64,000 nt of DNA from Massilia sp. Root351 (GTDB lineage Bacteria > Pseudomonadota > Gammaproteobacteria > Burkholderiales > Burkholderiaceae_D). Position numbers and translations under genes: made by a program. Each line of letters begins with the position of its first letter. Position 1 is the first letter of the stretch. The notes under the pieces were generated by a model. That model made no database searches. It was given only the letters and a program-made list of their open reading frames with translations, and was not told where the DNA came from. The stretch covers positions 322 to 64,321 of the forward strand of contig NZ_LMDJ01000004.1 of NCBI RefSeq assembly GCF_001425045.1, read 5' to 3'. Below are positions 44,166 to 57,454 of this stretch, piece after piece.

Positions 44166-44423
44166 ATGAACCTTATCTACAACAGCGAGCAGTACAGCGT
44201 GGTTGAATTCGGTGCGGACCGCGACCTGGAAGCCCTGCGCTTTGGCGGCTATGAAATTGTCGATAAAGGCTGCAAGCGCGAGATCTTCATCGCGGGCGTG
44301 CTGGCGCAAAGCTTCCGGCGCGACGTCAACCAGCTGATCGCCAGCGAGCCCACCATGGAGGAAATCGATGAATTCCTCGGCAGCTACGAGTCCCTGATGA
44401 GCCAGCCCGTGCTGCTGCATTAA
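44166..44423 (+). CDS. DUF3567 domain-containing protein
   Basis: The 85-aa protein starts MNLIYNSEQYSVVEFGADRD and continues ALRFGGYEIVDKGCKREIFI, ending YESLMSQPVLLH. This is the full-length pattern of DUF3567, a small cytosolic family of betaproteobacteria with no known function. The start is fixed by GAAGGAAG 5 nt upstream. Confidence 0.92.
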   Translation: MNLIYNSEQYSVVEFGADRDLEALRFGGYEIVDKGCKREIFIAGVLAQSFRRDVNQLIASEPTMEEIDEFLGSYESLMSQPVLLH

Positions 44424-44472
44424 AGGCTGCAGGCATGGTAAGGTGGGAGTCTGTCGCAGATTTCCCCTTACT

Positions 44473-45297
44473 ATGTGCCAATTACTAGCCATGAACTGCA
44501 ATGTCCCGACCGACATTGTGTTCAGCTTCACCGGCTTCGCCATGCGCGGCGGCCGCACCGATACCCACCATGACGGCTGGGGCATCGCCTTTTTCGAGGG
44601 CGCCGGCGTGCGCCTCTTCGTCGACCACCAGGCCGCCATCGCATCCCCGATCGCCGAGCTGATCAAGCGTTATCCGATCAAGTCGCGCAACGTCATCGCC
44701 CACATCCGCAAGGCCACGCAAGGCCAGGTGGCGCTGGAAAACTGCCATCCCTTCGTGCGCGAGCTGTGGGGCCGCTACTGGGTGTTCGCGCACAACGGCG
44801 ACCTGAAGCAATTCCATCCGGTGCTGGACGGCGCCTTTCGCCCGGTCGGCAACACCGACAGCGAGCGCGCCTTCTGCTACATCCTGCAAACCCTGCGGGC
44901 CCGCTTCGGCGACGTCCAGCCCGGGCGCGACGCCTTGCGCGCCGTGCTGCAGGAACTGGTACAGGAAATCGCCGCGCACGGCACCTTCAATATGATGCTC
45001 TCCAGCGGCAACGAACTGTATGCGCATTGCTCCACCCAGCTGTACTACCTGGTGCGCCAGTATCCCTTCGTGACCGCCGAATTGTCCGACGAGGACGTCA
45101 GCGTGGACTTTTCCGAGGTCACCACGCCAGACGACCGGGTTGCCATCATCGTCACCCAGCCGCTCACCACCAATGAGCAGTGGACCGCCTTTGCTCCCGG
45201 TGAACTCAAAGTATTTCTGGATGGCATACCTGATGCCCAGGGTTCACTAAAATTGTCCGAGACAAGCTGTGCAAATGATGCCAAAATATCAGGATAA
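44473..45297 (+). CDS. Class II glutamine amidotransferase
   Basis: The 274-aa protein begins MCQLLAMNC, so after Met removal Cys2 would be the N-terminal nucleophile of the Ntn fold. Further family residues are THHDGWGIAFFEG, HIRKATQGQVALENCHPF and FAHNGDLKQFHP. It resembles the YafJ-like amidotransferase group, whose acceptor substrates are mostly undefined. The start at 44473 is dictated by the required Cys2; no clear ribosome-binding site is visible. Confidence 0.9.
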   Translation: MCQLLAMNCNVPTDIVFSFTGFAMRGGRTDTHHDGWGIAFFEGAGVRLFVDHQAAIASPIAELIKRYPIKSRNVIAHIRKATQGQVALENCHPFVRELWGRYWVFAHNGDLKQFHPVLDGAFRPVGNTDSERAFCYILQTLRARFGDVQPGRDALRAVLQELVQEIAAHGTFNMMLSSGNELYAHCSTQLYYLVRQYPFVTAELSDEDVSVDFSEVTTPDDRVAIIVTQPLTTNEQWTAFAPGELKVFLDGIPDAQGSLKLSETSCANDAKISG

Positions 45298-45356
45298 ACC
45301 GCGTGAAACAGCGGGTTAGTTGCCTTTTGGGCACCACCGAACAGAGATGACCCTCC

Positions 45357-46637
45357 ATGATCGACCTTTCGACCAACGATACAACTTCCAAGAGCCTGCG
45401 CGTGCGCGAGTTCTACCTTGGCCGTCAGCCGATGCTGGACCGCAACCAGGCACTGTTCGGCTATGAACTGCTGTTCCGCAACGCGCCCGTGGGGCCGGCC
45501 AACATCACCAGCGACATCGGCGCCACCGCCACCGTCATCGCCCACGCTTCCCAGCTGGGCATGGAAAAGGTGATAGGCGATGCGCTCGGGTTCGTCAACG
45601 TCGATGCCGACGTCATCATGAGCGACATCTTCGGCTTCCTGCCGCGCGAGAAAGTGGTGCTGGAAATCGTCGAAACCATGGAAGCGACGCCGCCGGTGCT
45701 GAGCCGCATGGCCGAGCTGGTGAGCCATGGCTTCAGCTTCGCGCTGGACGACGTCACGGCCGAAACCGGCAACGTGCAGACCCTGCTGCCGATGATCGAG
45801 TACGTGAAGATGAGCATGCGCAGCACGCCGCTGCCCACCTTGATGAAGCTGGCGCCGCGCTTCAAGCAGGACGGCAAGAAGCTGGTGGCCGAGAAGGTCG
45901 AAACGCGCGAGGAATTCAAGAACTGCCTGGACCTGGGCTTCGACTATTTCCAGGGCTATTATTTCGCCAAGCCGGTCATCATGAGCGGCAAGAAGCTGTC
46001 GCCGTCGCAACTGGCCGTGATGGAGCTGATGACGCTGGTCACCTCCGAGGCCGACAATCTGGAAATCGAACGCGCCATCAAGCGCGACGTGTCGCTGGCG
46101 CTGAACCTGCTGCGCCTGGTGAACACGCCGGCCGTGGGCGCGCGCCAGCGCATCGATTCGCTGAGCCAGGCCGTCACCATCCTGGGCCGCCGCCAGTTGC
46201 AGCGCTGGCTGCAGATCATGCTGTACGCCGAGCCAAGCAAGCGCGGCCACAGCATGACGCCATTGCTGATGCTGGCCACCACGCGCGGCAGGCTGCTGGA
46301 ACTGCTGGCGCACAAGCTGCGTCCCAGCCAGCGCCACGCGGCCGACATCGCCTTCACGGTCGGCATCATGTCGCTGATGGACACCTTGTTCGGCATTCCG
46401 ATGTCCGACATCCTGGCGCAGATCCCCGTCAGCGACGAAGTGCAGGATGCGCTGATGTTCCGCGGCGGCTTCTTCGGCGACCTGCTCAAGCTGGCCGAAT
46501 GCATCGAACAGATCGAAGACATGGAACACAAGATCGTGCCCACGCTGCGCGACCTGGCCGTGTCCACGGACGAACTGGTGGAGCTGGAAATGGCCGCCTT
46601 CGAATGGAGCGACAACGTGGTGCGCTACGCGCTGTGA
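45357..46637 (+). CDS. EAL and HDOD domain signalling protein (YuxH-like)
   Basis: The 426-aa protein has an N-terminal EAL-type domain (about 18-210) and a C-terminal HDOD domain (about 215-410, MELMTLVTSEADNLEIERAIKRDVSL). EAL remnants include YELLFR, VLEIVE, ALDDVTAE, AEKVE and YFQGYYFAKP. The loop-6 consensus DDFGTG is changed to DDVTAE, so cyclic-di-GMP hydrolysis may be reduced or lost. Such proteins are usually regulators. No partner gene is obvious. Confidence 0.88.
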   Translation: MIDLSTNDTTSKSLRVREFYLGRQPMLDRNQALFGYELLFRNAPVGPANITSDIGATATVIAHASQLGMEKVIGDALGFVNVDADVIMSDIFGFLPREKVVLEIVETMEATPPVLSRMAELVSHGFSFALDDVTAETGNVQTLLPMIEYVKMSMRSTPLPTLMKLAPRFKQDGKKLVAEKVETREEFKNCLDLGFDYFQGYYFAKPVIMSGKKLSPSQLAVMELMTLVTSEADNLEIERAIKRDVSLALNLLRLVNTPAVGARQRIDSLSQAVTILGRRQLQRWLQIMLYAEPSKRGHSMTPLLMLATTRGRLLELLAHKLRPSQRHAADIAFTVGIMSLMDTLFGIPMSDILAQIPVSDEVQDALMFRGGFFGDLLKLAECIEQIEDMEHKIVPTLRDLAVSTDELVELEMAAFEWSDNVVRYAL

Positions 46638-46639
46638 TA

Positions 46640-46659
46640 TGTCACGGCAAGTCATGACA
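46640..46659. promoter_or_regulatory. Inverted repeat upstream of the ABC transporter
   Basis: TGTCA-N10-TGACA lies 68 bp before the ABC ATPase start, in a stretch with further GTCA repeats (46651-46668). It has the spacing of a dimer operator, but the regulator is unknown. Confidence 0.35.
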
Positions 46660-46727
46660 CTTGTCACTTGCTAGAGGGATAAGAGACGGGATACGCTTGC
46701 GATTCTTTCAACGGATCGCAATGCGCC

Positions 46728-47744
46728 ATGTCCACCGTCCTGCTCCGCGTCAATCAACTCAGCAAATCCTACGGCGGCCGCCTGGCGGTCGACGGCGTCT
46801 CTTTCCAGGTGAAGCACGGCCAGGCCGTGGGGCTGATCGGTCCCAATGGCGCCGGCAAATCGAGCACGGTCAGCATGATCTGCGGCCTGCTACGCAGCGA
46901 CGGCGGCAGTGTCGACCTGGAAGGGCAGCCCATGGCCCAGGGCCAGAACGGCGCCAAGCTCACGCTCGGCCTGGTGCCGCAGGACCTGGCCTTGTACGAA
47001 GACTTGTCCGCCATCGAGAACCTCAAGCTGTTCGGCGCGCTGTACGGCCTGAAGGGCGCGCTGCTCCAGGCGCGCTGCGCGCAGGCACTGGACTTGGTAC
47101 GCCTGGCCGACCGCGCCAAGGACAAGCCCGCGACCTTCTCCGGCGGCATGAAGCGCCGCCTGAACATCGCCGCCGCGCTGCTGCACCAGCCTAAACTGCT
47201 GATCCTGGACGAGCCCACCGTCGGCGTCGACCCGCAGAGCCGGAACGCCATCTTCGACACGCTGGAAGCGCTCAAGGCCGGGGGCATGGCGCTGATCTAC
47301 ACCAGCCACTACATGGAAGAAGTGGAACGGCTGGCGGACCACATCGTGATCATCGACCACGGCAGGGTGCTGGCCGACGAAAGCCCGGCCGACCTGTACC
47401 GCCGCCTGCCCGCGCAAGCCGCGCTGCGCGCCGAGCTGGCGCGGCCGTTGCCGCCGGCCCGCATGGCCGAACTGCTGGCCGGCCTGCGCGGCCTGCCCGG
47501 CGTGGGCGCAGTGCGCGAGCCGGGCCGCGCGGCCGGCGCCGACGCGAACGCCAACCCCGCCGGCGCCAGCGGCCCATCTGGCGCCGGGCCGGTGCTGGAA
47601 ATCGGCCTCGCCGCCACGTCGCACGCCGCTTCAGTGCTGGCCTGGCTGGACGCGCAAGGCTGCGCGCTGCAGCACTTCGCCACCGCCAAGACCAATCTTG
47701 AAGACATCTTCCTCAACCTCACCGGCCGCAGCCTGCGCGACTAA
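46728..47744 (+). CDS. ABC transporter ATP-binding protein
   Basis: The 338-aa ATPase has Walker A GPNGAGKSS (about 37-45), the signature FSGGMKRRL, Walker B LLILDEPTVGVD and the switch His in YTSHYMEE. A Gly/Ala/Pro-rich insertion lies near residues 265-285, before a C-terminal domain of the kind seen in ABC-2 drug and lipid exporters. It starts 2 bp before its permease partner gene ends the pair, with only 2 bp between the genes, so they form one exporter. Confidence 0.93.
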   Translation: MSTVLLRVNQLSKSYGGRLAVDGVSFQVKHGQAVGLIGPNGAGKSSTVSMICGLLRSDGGSVDLEGQPMAQGQNGAKLTLGLVPQDLALYEDLSAIENLKLFGALYGLKGALLQARCAQALDLVRLADRAKDKPATFSGGMKRRLNIAAALLHQPKLLILDEPTVGVDPQSRNAIFDTLEALKAGGMALIYTSHYMEEVERLADHIVIIDHGRVLADESPADLYRRLPAQAALRAELARPLPPARMAELLAGLRGLPGVGAVREPGRAAGADANANPAGASGPSGAGPVLEIGLAATSHAASVLAWLDAQGCALQHFATAKTNLEDIFLNLTGRSLRD

Positions 47745-47746
47745 CC

Positions 47747-49030
47747 ATGACAGCCTTCCTCGCACTGGTCCGCAAAGACCTCCTCCTTTACCTCGGCGAC
47801 AAGCGGGCGCTGTTGATCAACCTGATGCTGCCCATTGTGCTGGCCGCCTTCTTCGGCTCGCTGTTCGGCGGCGGCGGCGATGCCAACACCGGCAAGATCG
47901 ACGTCGGCCTGGTGCTGCAGGACGGCAGCGCGATAGGCGCCAAGATTGCCGGCGGCCTGAAGGCGGATGCAGCGCTGCGCATCATCGAATTGCCGCTGGA
48001 AGAGGCGCAAGCGCGGGTCCGCTCGGGCAAGCTGACGGTGGCCGTGTTGATCCCGCCGGGCTTCGGCGACGCCGCCGGCCAGGCCTTGTTCAACGTGGCA
48101 GGCAAGCCGGAGATTCCGGTATTCTACGACCCGTCGCAATCGACTGCGCTGGCCATGGTGAAGGGCATGCTGACGCAGCAGGTCATGCAGGTCGTCAGCG
48201 CCGAGATGTTCGGCGGCCAGAGCGGCGAGAAACTCATGGACACCAGCCTGAAACAGCTGGAGCAGGAGGCCGCGCAAGGCCAGGACCGCGCCGCGCTGCG
48301 CGACATGCTGGCCAGCGTGCGCAAGTTTCAGCAGGCCGGGCCGGTGCCAGCCAGCGCCAACGGCGAGCAGGCCAAAGCCGGCCTCAGCATGCCCTATGCC
48401 ACCAGGGACCAGGCCCTCAGCTCCGGCCCCAAATACAATGGCTACGCGCACTCCTTCGCCGGCATGAGCGTGCAATTCATCCTGTTCATGGGCTTGGACA
48501 TGGGCATCGGCATCCTGCTGGCGCGCCGCATGGGCATCTGGAACCGCCTGCTGGCCGCGCCCGTATCGCTGACGTCGGTGCTCTTGGCGCGCGCGGTCTC
48601 GGCCGCCCTGATCGCCAGCGGCCTGCTGGCGGCGATCTTCTTGTGCGCCATGCTGATCTTCAAGGTGCAGATCGCCAATCCACTGGGTTTCATCGGCGTG
48701 GGCCTGTGCTTCGCGCTGATGACGGCCGGCTTCGGCCTGCTGATTGCCGCCTTCGGCAAAACGCCGGAAGCGGCGCGCGGCATCGCCGTGTTCGCCACAC
48801 TGATCCTGGTCATGCTGGGCGGCGCCTGGGTGCCGTCTTTCGTGTTCCCGGCGTGGATGCAGCAGCTGACGTTCGCCATCCCCACCCGCTGGGCGGTGGA
48901 TGGCTTTGACGCGGTGACGTGGCGCGGCCTGGGCATGGAAGGCGCGCTCGGGCCGATGGCGGTTCAGCTTGCCTTTGCCGCTGTGTTTGCCGGCCTCGCT
49001 ATCTGGAAATTCCGCCGCGACCCGCATTAA
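47747..49030 (+). CDS. ABC-2 type transporter permease
   Basis: The 427-aa protein has an N-terminal membrane helix (about 20-42), a large periplasmic region (about 45-235), then five or six helices (about 238-420) ending WAVDGFDAVTWRGLG. This is the one-plus-five layout of ABC-2/NatB-like exporters such as YhfS/YbhR types. The substrate is not identifiable. It pairs with the ATPase directly upstream. Confidence 0.92.
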   Translation: MTAFLALVRKDLLLYLGDKRALLINLMLPIVLAAFFGSLFGGGGDANTGKIDVGLVLQDGSAIGAKIAGGLKADAALRIIELPLEEAQARVRSGKLTVAVLIPPGFGDAAGQALFNVAGKPEIPVFYDPSQSTALAMVKGMLTQQVMQVVSAEMFGGQSGEKLMDTSLKQLEQEAAQGQDRAALRDMLASVRKFQQAGPVPASANGEQAKAGLSMPYATRDQALSSGPKYNGYAHSFAGMSVQFILFMGLDMGIGILLARRMGIWNRLLAAPVSLTSVLLARAVSAALIASGLLAAIFLCAMLIFKVQIANPLGFIGVGLCFALMTAGFGLLIAAFGKTPEAARGIAVFATLILVMLGGAWVPSFVFPAWMQQLTFAIPTRWAVDGFDAVTWRGLGMEGALGPMAVQLAFAAVFAGLAIWKFRRDPH

Positions 49031-49080
49031 GGGCCGGCGGGTTGCGCGCTCACGCGCTCACCCGCCAAGCCCGGCCAGCG

Positions 49081-49467
49081 TCATGGATGCGCCGCGCCCG
49101 GCCAGTGCGTGCGCAGCTCCGGATCGGTGCGCATTTCCCACAGCGCCAGCACGGCAACCGCCAGGCCGACGCTGAGGTTGTTCCACATCGCCGTCTGCGG
49201 CACGGCGACTTGCTCGGCGCGCGCCAGCACCCAGGGCGACACGGCCACCCAGATGCCGACCAGCAGGTTCAGCACCACGGCCCAGAAATACGTCTTGTAC
49301 AGGTCAAACGCCGCCAGCACCGCCATCACGGCCCCGGTGATGAAGGCATTCCACGCCAGCCGGGACGGGATGCCGTAGTCAAACACCCAGGGCGTTATGA
49401 ACTGCCACAAGCCGAGCAGCAGGATCAGCTGATCCTGCCAGCGCTTGATTGCAACCTTGTTTTCCAT
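49081..49467 (-). CDS. SPW repeat membrane protein
   Basis: The 128-aa protein has four membrane helices arranged as two SPW-type units: WQDQLILLLGLWQFITPWVFDY and VLNLLVGIWVAVSPWVLA. The family is found in bacterial inner membranes and has no assigned function. It lies alone between the ABC permease and metH, with its ribosome-binding site (GGAGG) 6 nt before the start. Confidence 0.88.
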   Translation of the reverse strand: MENKVAIKRWQDQLILLLGLWQFITPWVFDYGIPSRLAWNAFITGAVMAVLAAFDLYKTYFWAVVLNLLVGIWVAVSPWVLARAEQVAVPQTAMWNNLSVGLAVAVLALWEMRTDPELRTHWPGAAHP

Positions 49468-49535
49468 ATGGCCTCCATTGAAGTGGTTAGCTCCATGCTT
49501 AGGCCATCGCAGCGGTCAAAAGGTTCCCGGTTTTT

Positions 49536-53333
<3,798 letters not shown>

Positions 53334-53460
53334 TTCGTACTTTCGCGACGTGGCTGGAGGGATGCTGTGCATGCAATACCGGGTCTAAAATTATACGGCA
53401 TTGCAGCAACGGCGGTATAAGCCGCAGCAATATGGCCGTTGTTCCGGTACCATTGCGTGC

Positions 53461-54279
53461 ATGAAGATCACCGTTATCATCTCCGCGCACAAAAAGCGCC
53501 GTGAAATGGAGTTTGTCCTGACCGGCTACGCCGCCCAGACCCGCATGCCGGACGAAATCATCGTTTCGCAGGACGGCGAGTTCCCCGAGATCGCCGAGGC
53601 GGTGGCCAATTGCCGCCACCTGGACCTGCCGCTGCTGCACCTGACCCAGGAGCACCGGGGCTTCGGCAAGTGCCGTGCCCTGAACCAGGCCATCCTCAAG
53701 GCCGGCGGCGACCTGCTGCTGTTCACCGACGGCGACTGCGTTCCGCGCGACGATTTTGTCGAGACTTATCTTCGCCTGAGCCGTCCGGGCGCCTTCCTGG
53801 CGGGCGGCAGCCATATCAGCGTGCCGGAGGCGTATCATTTGAATAACGACCTGCGGCCGGCGATCCTGGACCAGCGCCTGTTCGACTACGACTTCCTGAG
53901 CGCCATCCCGGGCTTCGACAAGAGCCGCAACCGCCTGCTGCGCAATCCGCGCCTGCAGCGCTTCTACGATTTCCTGTCGCCGCGCAACGCCTTCAGTGGC
54001 GCCAACAGCTGCGCCTTCCGGCACGACGTGCTGGAAGTGGGCGGCTTCGACGAAAGCATGGCCTACGGCGGTGAAGACCTGAACATGGGCCTGCGGCTGA
54101 ACAACATCGGCGTGCGCGGCGTGCGCGCGCGGCACTCCATCGTCAGCCTGCACCTGGACCATGGGCGCGGCTACTACGACGCGGCGCTGCACCGGGCCAA
54201 CCAGGACTGGAACAGGGAAGTGCGCAGCCAGCGCCACGTCTTCCCCCGCGTCTCCCCCATCCGCCAGCTCAAACCGTAG
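53461..54279 (+). CDS. Family 2 glycosyltransferase
   Basis: The 272-aa protein opens MKITVIISAHKKRREMEFVLTGYAAQTRMPDEIIVSQDG, a GT-A fold start, with the metal-binding DGDCVPRDDF near 90 and a GANSCAFRHDVLEVGGFDESMAYGGEDLNMGLR acceptor region. It has no membrane segment. Such enzymes move sugars onto surface polysaccharides or lipids; no polysaccharide cluster is nearby. It is divergent from metH. Confidence 0.9.
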   Translation: MKITVIISAHKKRREMEFVLTGYAAQTRMPDEIIVSQDGEFPEIAEAVANCRHLDLPLLHLTQEHRGFGKCRALNQAILKAGGDLLLFTDGDCVPRDDFVETYLRLSRPGAFLAGGSHISVPEAYHLNNDLRPAILDQRLFDYDFLSAIPGFDKSRNRLLRNPRLQRFYDFLSPRNAFSGANSCAFRHDVLEVGGFDESMAYGGEDLNMGLRLNNIGVRGVRARHSIVSLHLDHGRGYYDAALHRANQDWNREVRSQRHVFPRVSPIRQLKP

Positions 54280-54414
54280 GGCGGCCTGGCGCCTCGCGCG
54301 TAAGCCGCCTATGTGCGCCGCACGCACAAATCATGTGCGCCCGCGCGGCTGGTGCGGTTGGAGAAGGACGCCTACGATGGCTACACCTTAACCCGATCCT
54401 AAAGGAGTAGCACC

Positions 54415-54837
54415 ATGCCCATCCTGAACCTCACCCTGTCCACGCCGGCCAACAACGCCAGCGCCGAACAATCGCAGCGCGCCGCCGCCATCCTGCTGCG
54501 CCTGACCAACGACATCCTGCACAAGGCGCAGCCGCTGACCTCCATCGCCATCTCGCATGTGCCGCCGCAGCACTGGTACATTGGCGAGCAGTCGCTGGCG
54601 CAGCAGGAGAAGGCCAGCTTCTTCCTCGACATCAAAATCACCGACGAGACCAACACGGCGATTGAGAAGGCGGCCTACATCAAGGCGGTATTCGAAGAAA
54701 TGGCCGGCCTGCTCGGCCCGCTGCACGACGTGAGCTACGTCCACATCGACGACGCCCGCCCCGCCGCCTGGGGCTACGGCGGCCTCACCCAGCAGTACCG
54801 CGCGGTGAAGAAGGCCATGGAGTCGCCCCCCGCTTGA
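54415..54837 (+). CDS. Tautomerase-like protein
   Basis: The 140-aa protein begins Met-Pro (MPILNLTLSTP), so Pro2 could become the N-terminal catalytic base of a tautomerase. It has HVPPQHWYIGEQS in the middle and KAVFEEMAGLLGPLHDVSYVHIDDARPAAWGYGG near the end. At 140 aa it is about twice a 4-oxalocrotonate tautomerase subunit and similar in size to the MIF or cis-CAAD types. The strong AAAGGAG ribosome-binding site sets the start. The substrate is unknown. Confidence 0.8.
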   Translation: MPILNLTLSTPANNASAEQSQRAAAILLRLTNDILHKAQPLTSIAISHVPPQHWYIGEQSLAQQEKASFFLDIKITDETNTAIEKAAYIKAVFEEMAGLLGPLHDVSYVHIDDARPAAWGYGGLTQQYRAVKKAMESPPA

Positions 54838-54943
54838 TTGTTCGCATGGTTGCAACCTAAGGCCCGGATGGTTTGCAGCGCATGAAGCAACTGCTGCGTG
54901 CGCCATATGCGCGCGCATCACGCCATAACGCCGATGGCGGCGT

Positions 54944-55876
54944 TCAAGCCCAGCCGCGTTCGCGGTAGCGGGCGGCCGCGAAGTCGATGAAGGCGCGCAC
55001 TTTCGGCGACAGGTGGCGGCTCTGCGGGTAGAGCGCGTACAGTTCCCGGGGGCGCTGCGGGTAGTCCGGCAGCAGCGCGGTCAAGGCGCCGCGCTGCACG
55101 TCCTCGTGCACAATGAAGGCCGCGGCGTTGATGATGCCCAGGCCTGCCAGCGCGGCCGCGCGCAGGGCAACGCTGGTGTTGGCTTGCAGCTTGCCTTGCA
55201 CGCTCACGGTCTCCTCGCCGCCGCTGCGGCTGCTGAAAGTCCAGACGCGCGGCTGTTGCGCCTGGGTGTAGGCCAGGCAGTTGTGCCGCGCCAGCTCGGC
55301 GGGCGTGCGCGGCGTGCCGTGCTGTTTCAGGTAGGCGGGACTGGCGACCAGCAGCAGCGGGCTGTCGGCCAGTTTTTTTGCCACCAGCGTGGAGTCCGGC
55401 AGGCCGCGCGTCAGGCGCAGCGCGACGTCGAAGCCGTCTTCGATCAGGTCGACGATGCGGTCGTTGCAGACCAGGTCCACTGTCAGGTCGGGATATTGCG
55501 CGATGAAGGCGGGCAGCCAGCCGGCCAGTTCCAGCGTGCCGAAGGCCATCGGCGCGTTGATGCGCAGGCTGCCGGACGGGCGCGCCTGGTGCTGCCCGAC
55601 GGCGCGGTCCGCGTCGTCCAGCGCGTCGAGAATCTGGCGGCTGGCTTCGTAGTATTGCTTGCCGGCGTCGGTGAGGGCGAAGCGGCGCGTGGTGCGGTTC
55701 AGCAGCTGCGCGCCGAGGTGGGCCTCCAGCTGCTTGATCTGGCGCGAGACGGCGGTGTGGCTGAGATCGAGCGCCTCGGCGGCAGCCGTGAAGCTGCCCA
55801 GTTCGACCACGCGGCGCAGGGCGCGCAGCGCAGCCAACTGGTCGATGCGCGCCGGCTCAGCCAACTTCGTGCTCAC
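54944..55876 (-). CDS. LysR family transcriptional regulator
   Basis: The 310-aa protein has an N-terminal winged helix (about 12-75: ALRRVVELGSFTAAAEALDLSHTAVSRQIKQLEAHLGAQLL) and a periplasmic-binding-type effector domain (about 100-300, with GSLRINAPMAFG). It most resembles the large CrgA-like group. It starts 3 bp after the fmt stop, so it may be transcribed with def and fmt, and faces the tautomerase gene tail to tail. Its target and ligand are unknown. Confidence 0.9.
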   Translation of the reverse strand: MSTKLAEPARIDQLAALRALRRVVELGSFTAAAEALDLSHTAVSRQIKQLEAHLGAQLLNRTTRRFALTDAGKQYYEASRQILDALDDADRAVGQHQARPSGSLRINAPMAFGTLELAGWLPAFIAQYPDLTVDLVCNDRIVDLIEDGFDVALRLTRGLPDSTLVAKKLADSPLLLVASPAYLKQHGTPRTPAELARHNCLAYTQAQQPRVWTFSSRSGGEETVSVQGKLQANTSVALRAAALAGLGIINAAAFIVHEDVQRGALTALLPDYPQRPRELYALYPQSRHLSPKVRAFIDFAAARYRERGWA

Positions 55877-55879
55877 TGC

Positions 55880-56839
55880 CTAGGCAAAGCGCAAGCCGTC
55901 GAGCGCGAAGCCCTTGATGAACTCGGCCGCCGGCAGGCGTTTGCCGCCCGGCTTTTGCAGCTCGGTCAGGCGCAGCGAACCGCCGCCGCCGCAAGCGACC
56001 ACGATGCCGTGCTGCGCGTCGGCCGCCAGCACCTGGCCGGCCGGGGCGGAACTGTCGGCGTCCAGCACTTCGGCGCCCCACAGCTTGATGGTCACGCCGT
56101 TCACCTCGCCGTGCGCGCCGGGGAAGGGATTGAAGGCGCGGATCCTGCGGCCGATCTCGCGCGCGGACTGGGAAAAGTCCAGCGCCGCTTCTTCCTTGCT
56201 GATCTTGGCGGCGTAGCTGACGCCCGCTTCCGGCTGCGGTACCGCTTCCACCACGCCTTGTTCCATCTTGCGCATCACCTTGACGACCATGCGCGCGCCC
56301 ATCGCCGCCAGCTTGTCGTGCAGCACGCCGGTGCTGTCCTGCGGGCCGATCGGCAGGCGCTCGATCAGCAGCATGGGGCCGGTGTCCAGGCCTTCTTCCA
56401 TCTGCATGATGGTGACGCCGGTTTCCGCGTCGCCGGCCTCGATGGCGCGGTGGATGGGCGCCGCGCCGCGCCAGCGCGGCAGCAGCGAACCGTGGATGTT
56501 GATGCAAGGCTTGATGTCCAGCGTGCTGCGCGGCAGGATCAGGCCGTAGGCGGCCACCACCATGGCGTCGTAGTCGGTGGCCAGCAGCAGCTCGTGGGCT
56601 CGCTTCGCTTCGGCGGCGCGCTGCGGGTCTTTGCTGTCCATGCGCAGCGACAGCGGCTGCGCGACCGGGATCTGGTGCGCCACCGCGTACTGCTTGACGG
56701 CGGACGGGTGCAGATGCATGCCGCGTCCGGCGGGGCGGTCGGGCTGTGTCAGCACCAGGGGGATCTCGAAACCCGCCTCGTGCAGGCTTTGCAGCGCAAC
56801 GGCTGCGAATTCGGGTGTGCCCGCGAAGATTATTTTCAT
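55880..56839 (-). CDS. fmt: Methionyl-tRNA formyltransferase
   Basis: The 319-aa enzyme has the N-terminal formyltransferase fold [19 protein letters not shown], the catalytic region [22 protein letters not shown] with [16 protein letters not shown], and a C-terminal OB-type domain. It formylates initiator Met-tRNA using 10-formyl-THF. It follows def (72 bp gap) on the minus strand. Confidence 0.97.
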   Translation of the reverse strand: MKIIFAGTPEFAAVALQSLHEAGFEIPLVLTQPDRPAGRGMHLHPSAVKQYAVAHQIPVAQPLSLRMDSKDPQRAAEAKRAHELLLATDYDAMVVAAYGLILPRSTLDIKPCINIHGSLLPRWRGAAPIHRAIEAGDAETGVTIMQMEEGLDTGPMLLIERLPIGPQDSTGVLHDKLAAMGARMVVKVMRKMEQGVVEAVPQPEAGVSYAAKISKEEAALDFSQSAREIGRRIRAFNPFPGAHGEVNGVTIKLWGAEVLDADSSAPAGQVLAADAQHGIVVACGGGGSLRLTELQKPGGKRLPAAEFIKGFALDGLRFA

Positions 56840-56911
56840 GTTTTTTCCTCTTGAGGTGGCACTAAGCTAACATGGCCGGACTGTGCCGGCCATGTGGGGG
56901 GGAGTGGTGCG

Positions 56912-57454
56912 TCAGATGCGGCGGCCTTGCTCGCGCAGCGCTTTTTCGCGCTGCAGCCCGCGTTCTTCCTTGATCATGCGGGTCTTGATGCGGTTGCGCT
57001 TCAGCGGCGACAGGTATTCCACGAACACCTTGCCCACCAGGTGGTCCATTTCATGCTGGATGCACACGGCCAGCAGGCCGTCCGCTTCCAGTTCAAACTG
57101 TTCGCCCTTGACGTCGAAGGCGCGCACTTTCACCTGGGACGGGCGTTCCACGCCGTCGTACACGCCGGGCACGGACAGGCAGCCCTCGTCGTACACCTGG
57201 CGCTCTTCGCTGGCCCAGATGATTTCCGGGTTGATGAAGGCGATCAGGTTGCTCTTGTCTTCGGTGATGTCGATGACGACAACGCGCTCATGGACGTCCA
57301 CCTGGGTGGCGGCCAGGCCGACGCCGGGTGCGTCGTACATGGTTTCGGCCATGTCGCCGACCAGTTTGGCCAGGCGCGCATCGAAGGCGGTGACAGGCTG
57401 CGCGATCTTGTGCAGGCGCGGGTCGGGATAGCGGAGGATATTCAGTATGGACAT
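56912..57454 (-). CDS. def: Peptide deformylase
   Basis: The 180-aa metalloenzyme has the three deformylase motifs: [10 protein letters not shown] (first position Val instead of the usual Ile), [10 protein letters not shown] with the metal-ligand Cys, and [12 protein letters not shown] with two ligand His residues and the catalytic Glu. It removes the N-formyl group from new proteins. The gene is divergent from the LysM gene across 162 bp. Confidence 0.97.
   Translation of the reverse strand: MSILNILRYPDPRLHKIAQPVTAFDARLAKLVGDMAETMYDAPGVGLAATQVDVHERVVVIDITEDKSNLIAFINPEIIWASEERQVYDEGCLSVPGVYDGVERPSQVKVRAFDVKGEQFELEADGLLAVCIQHEMDHLVGKVFVEYLSPLKRNRIKTRMIKEERGLQREKALREQGRRI

Noticed and set aside
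53334..53460. Cobalamin or SAH riboswitch in front of metH
   Set aside because: The leader is only about 130 nt and I find neither a B12-box nor the conserved core of an SAH riboswitch.
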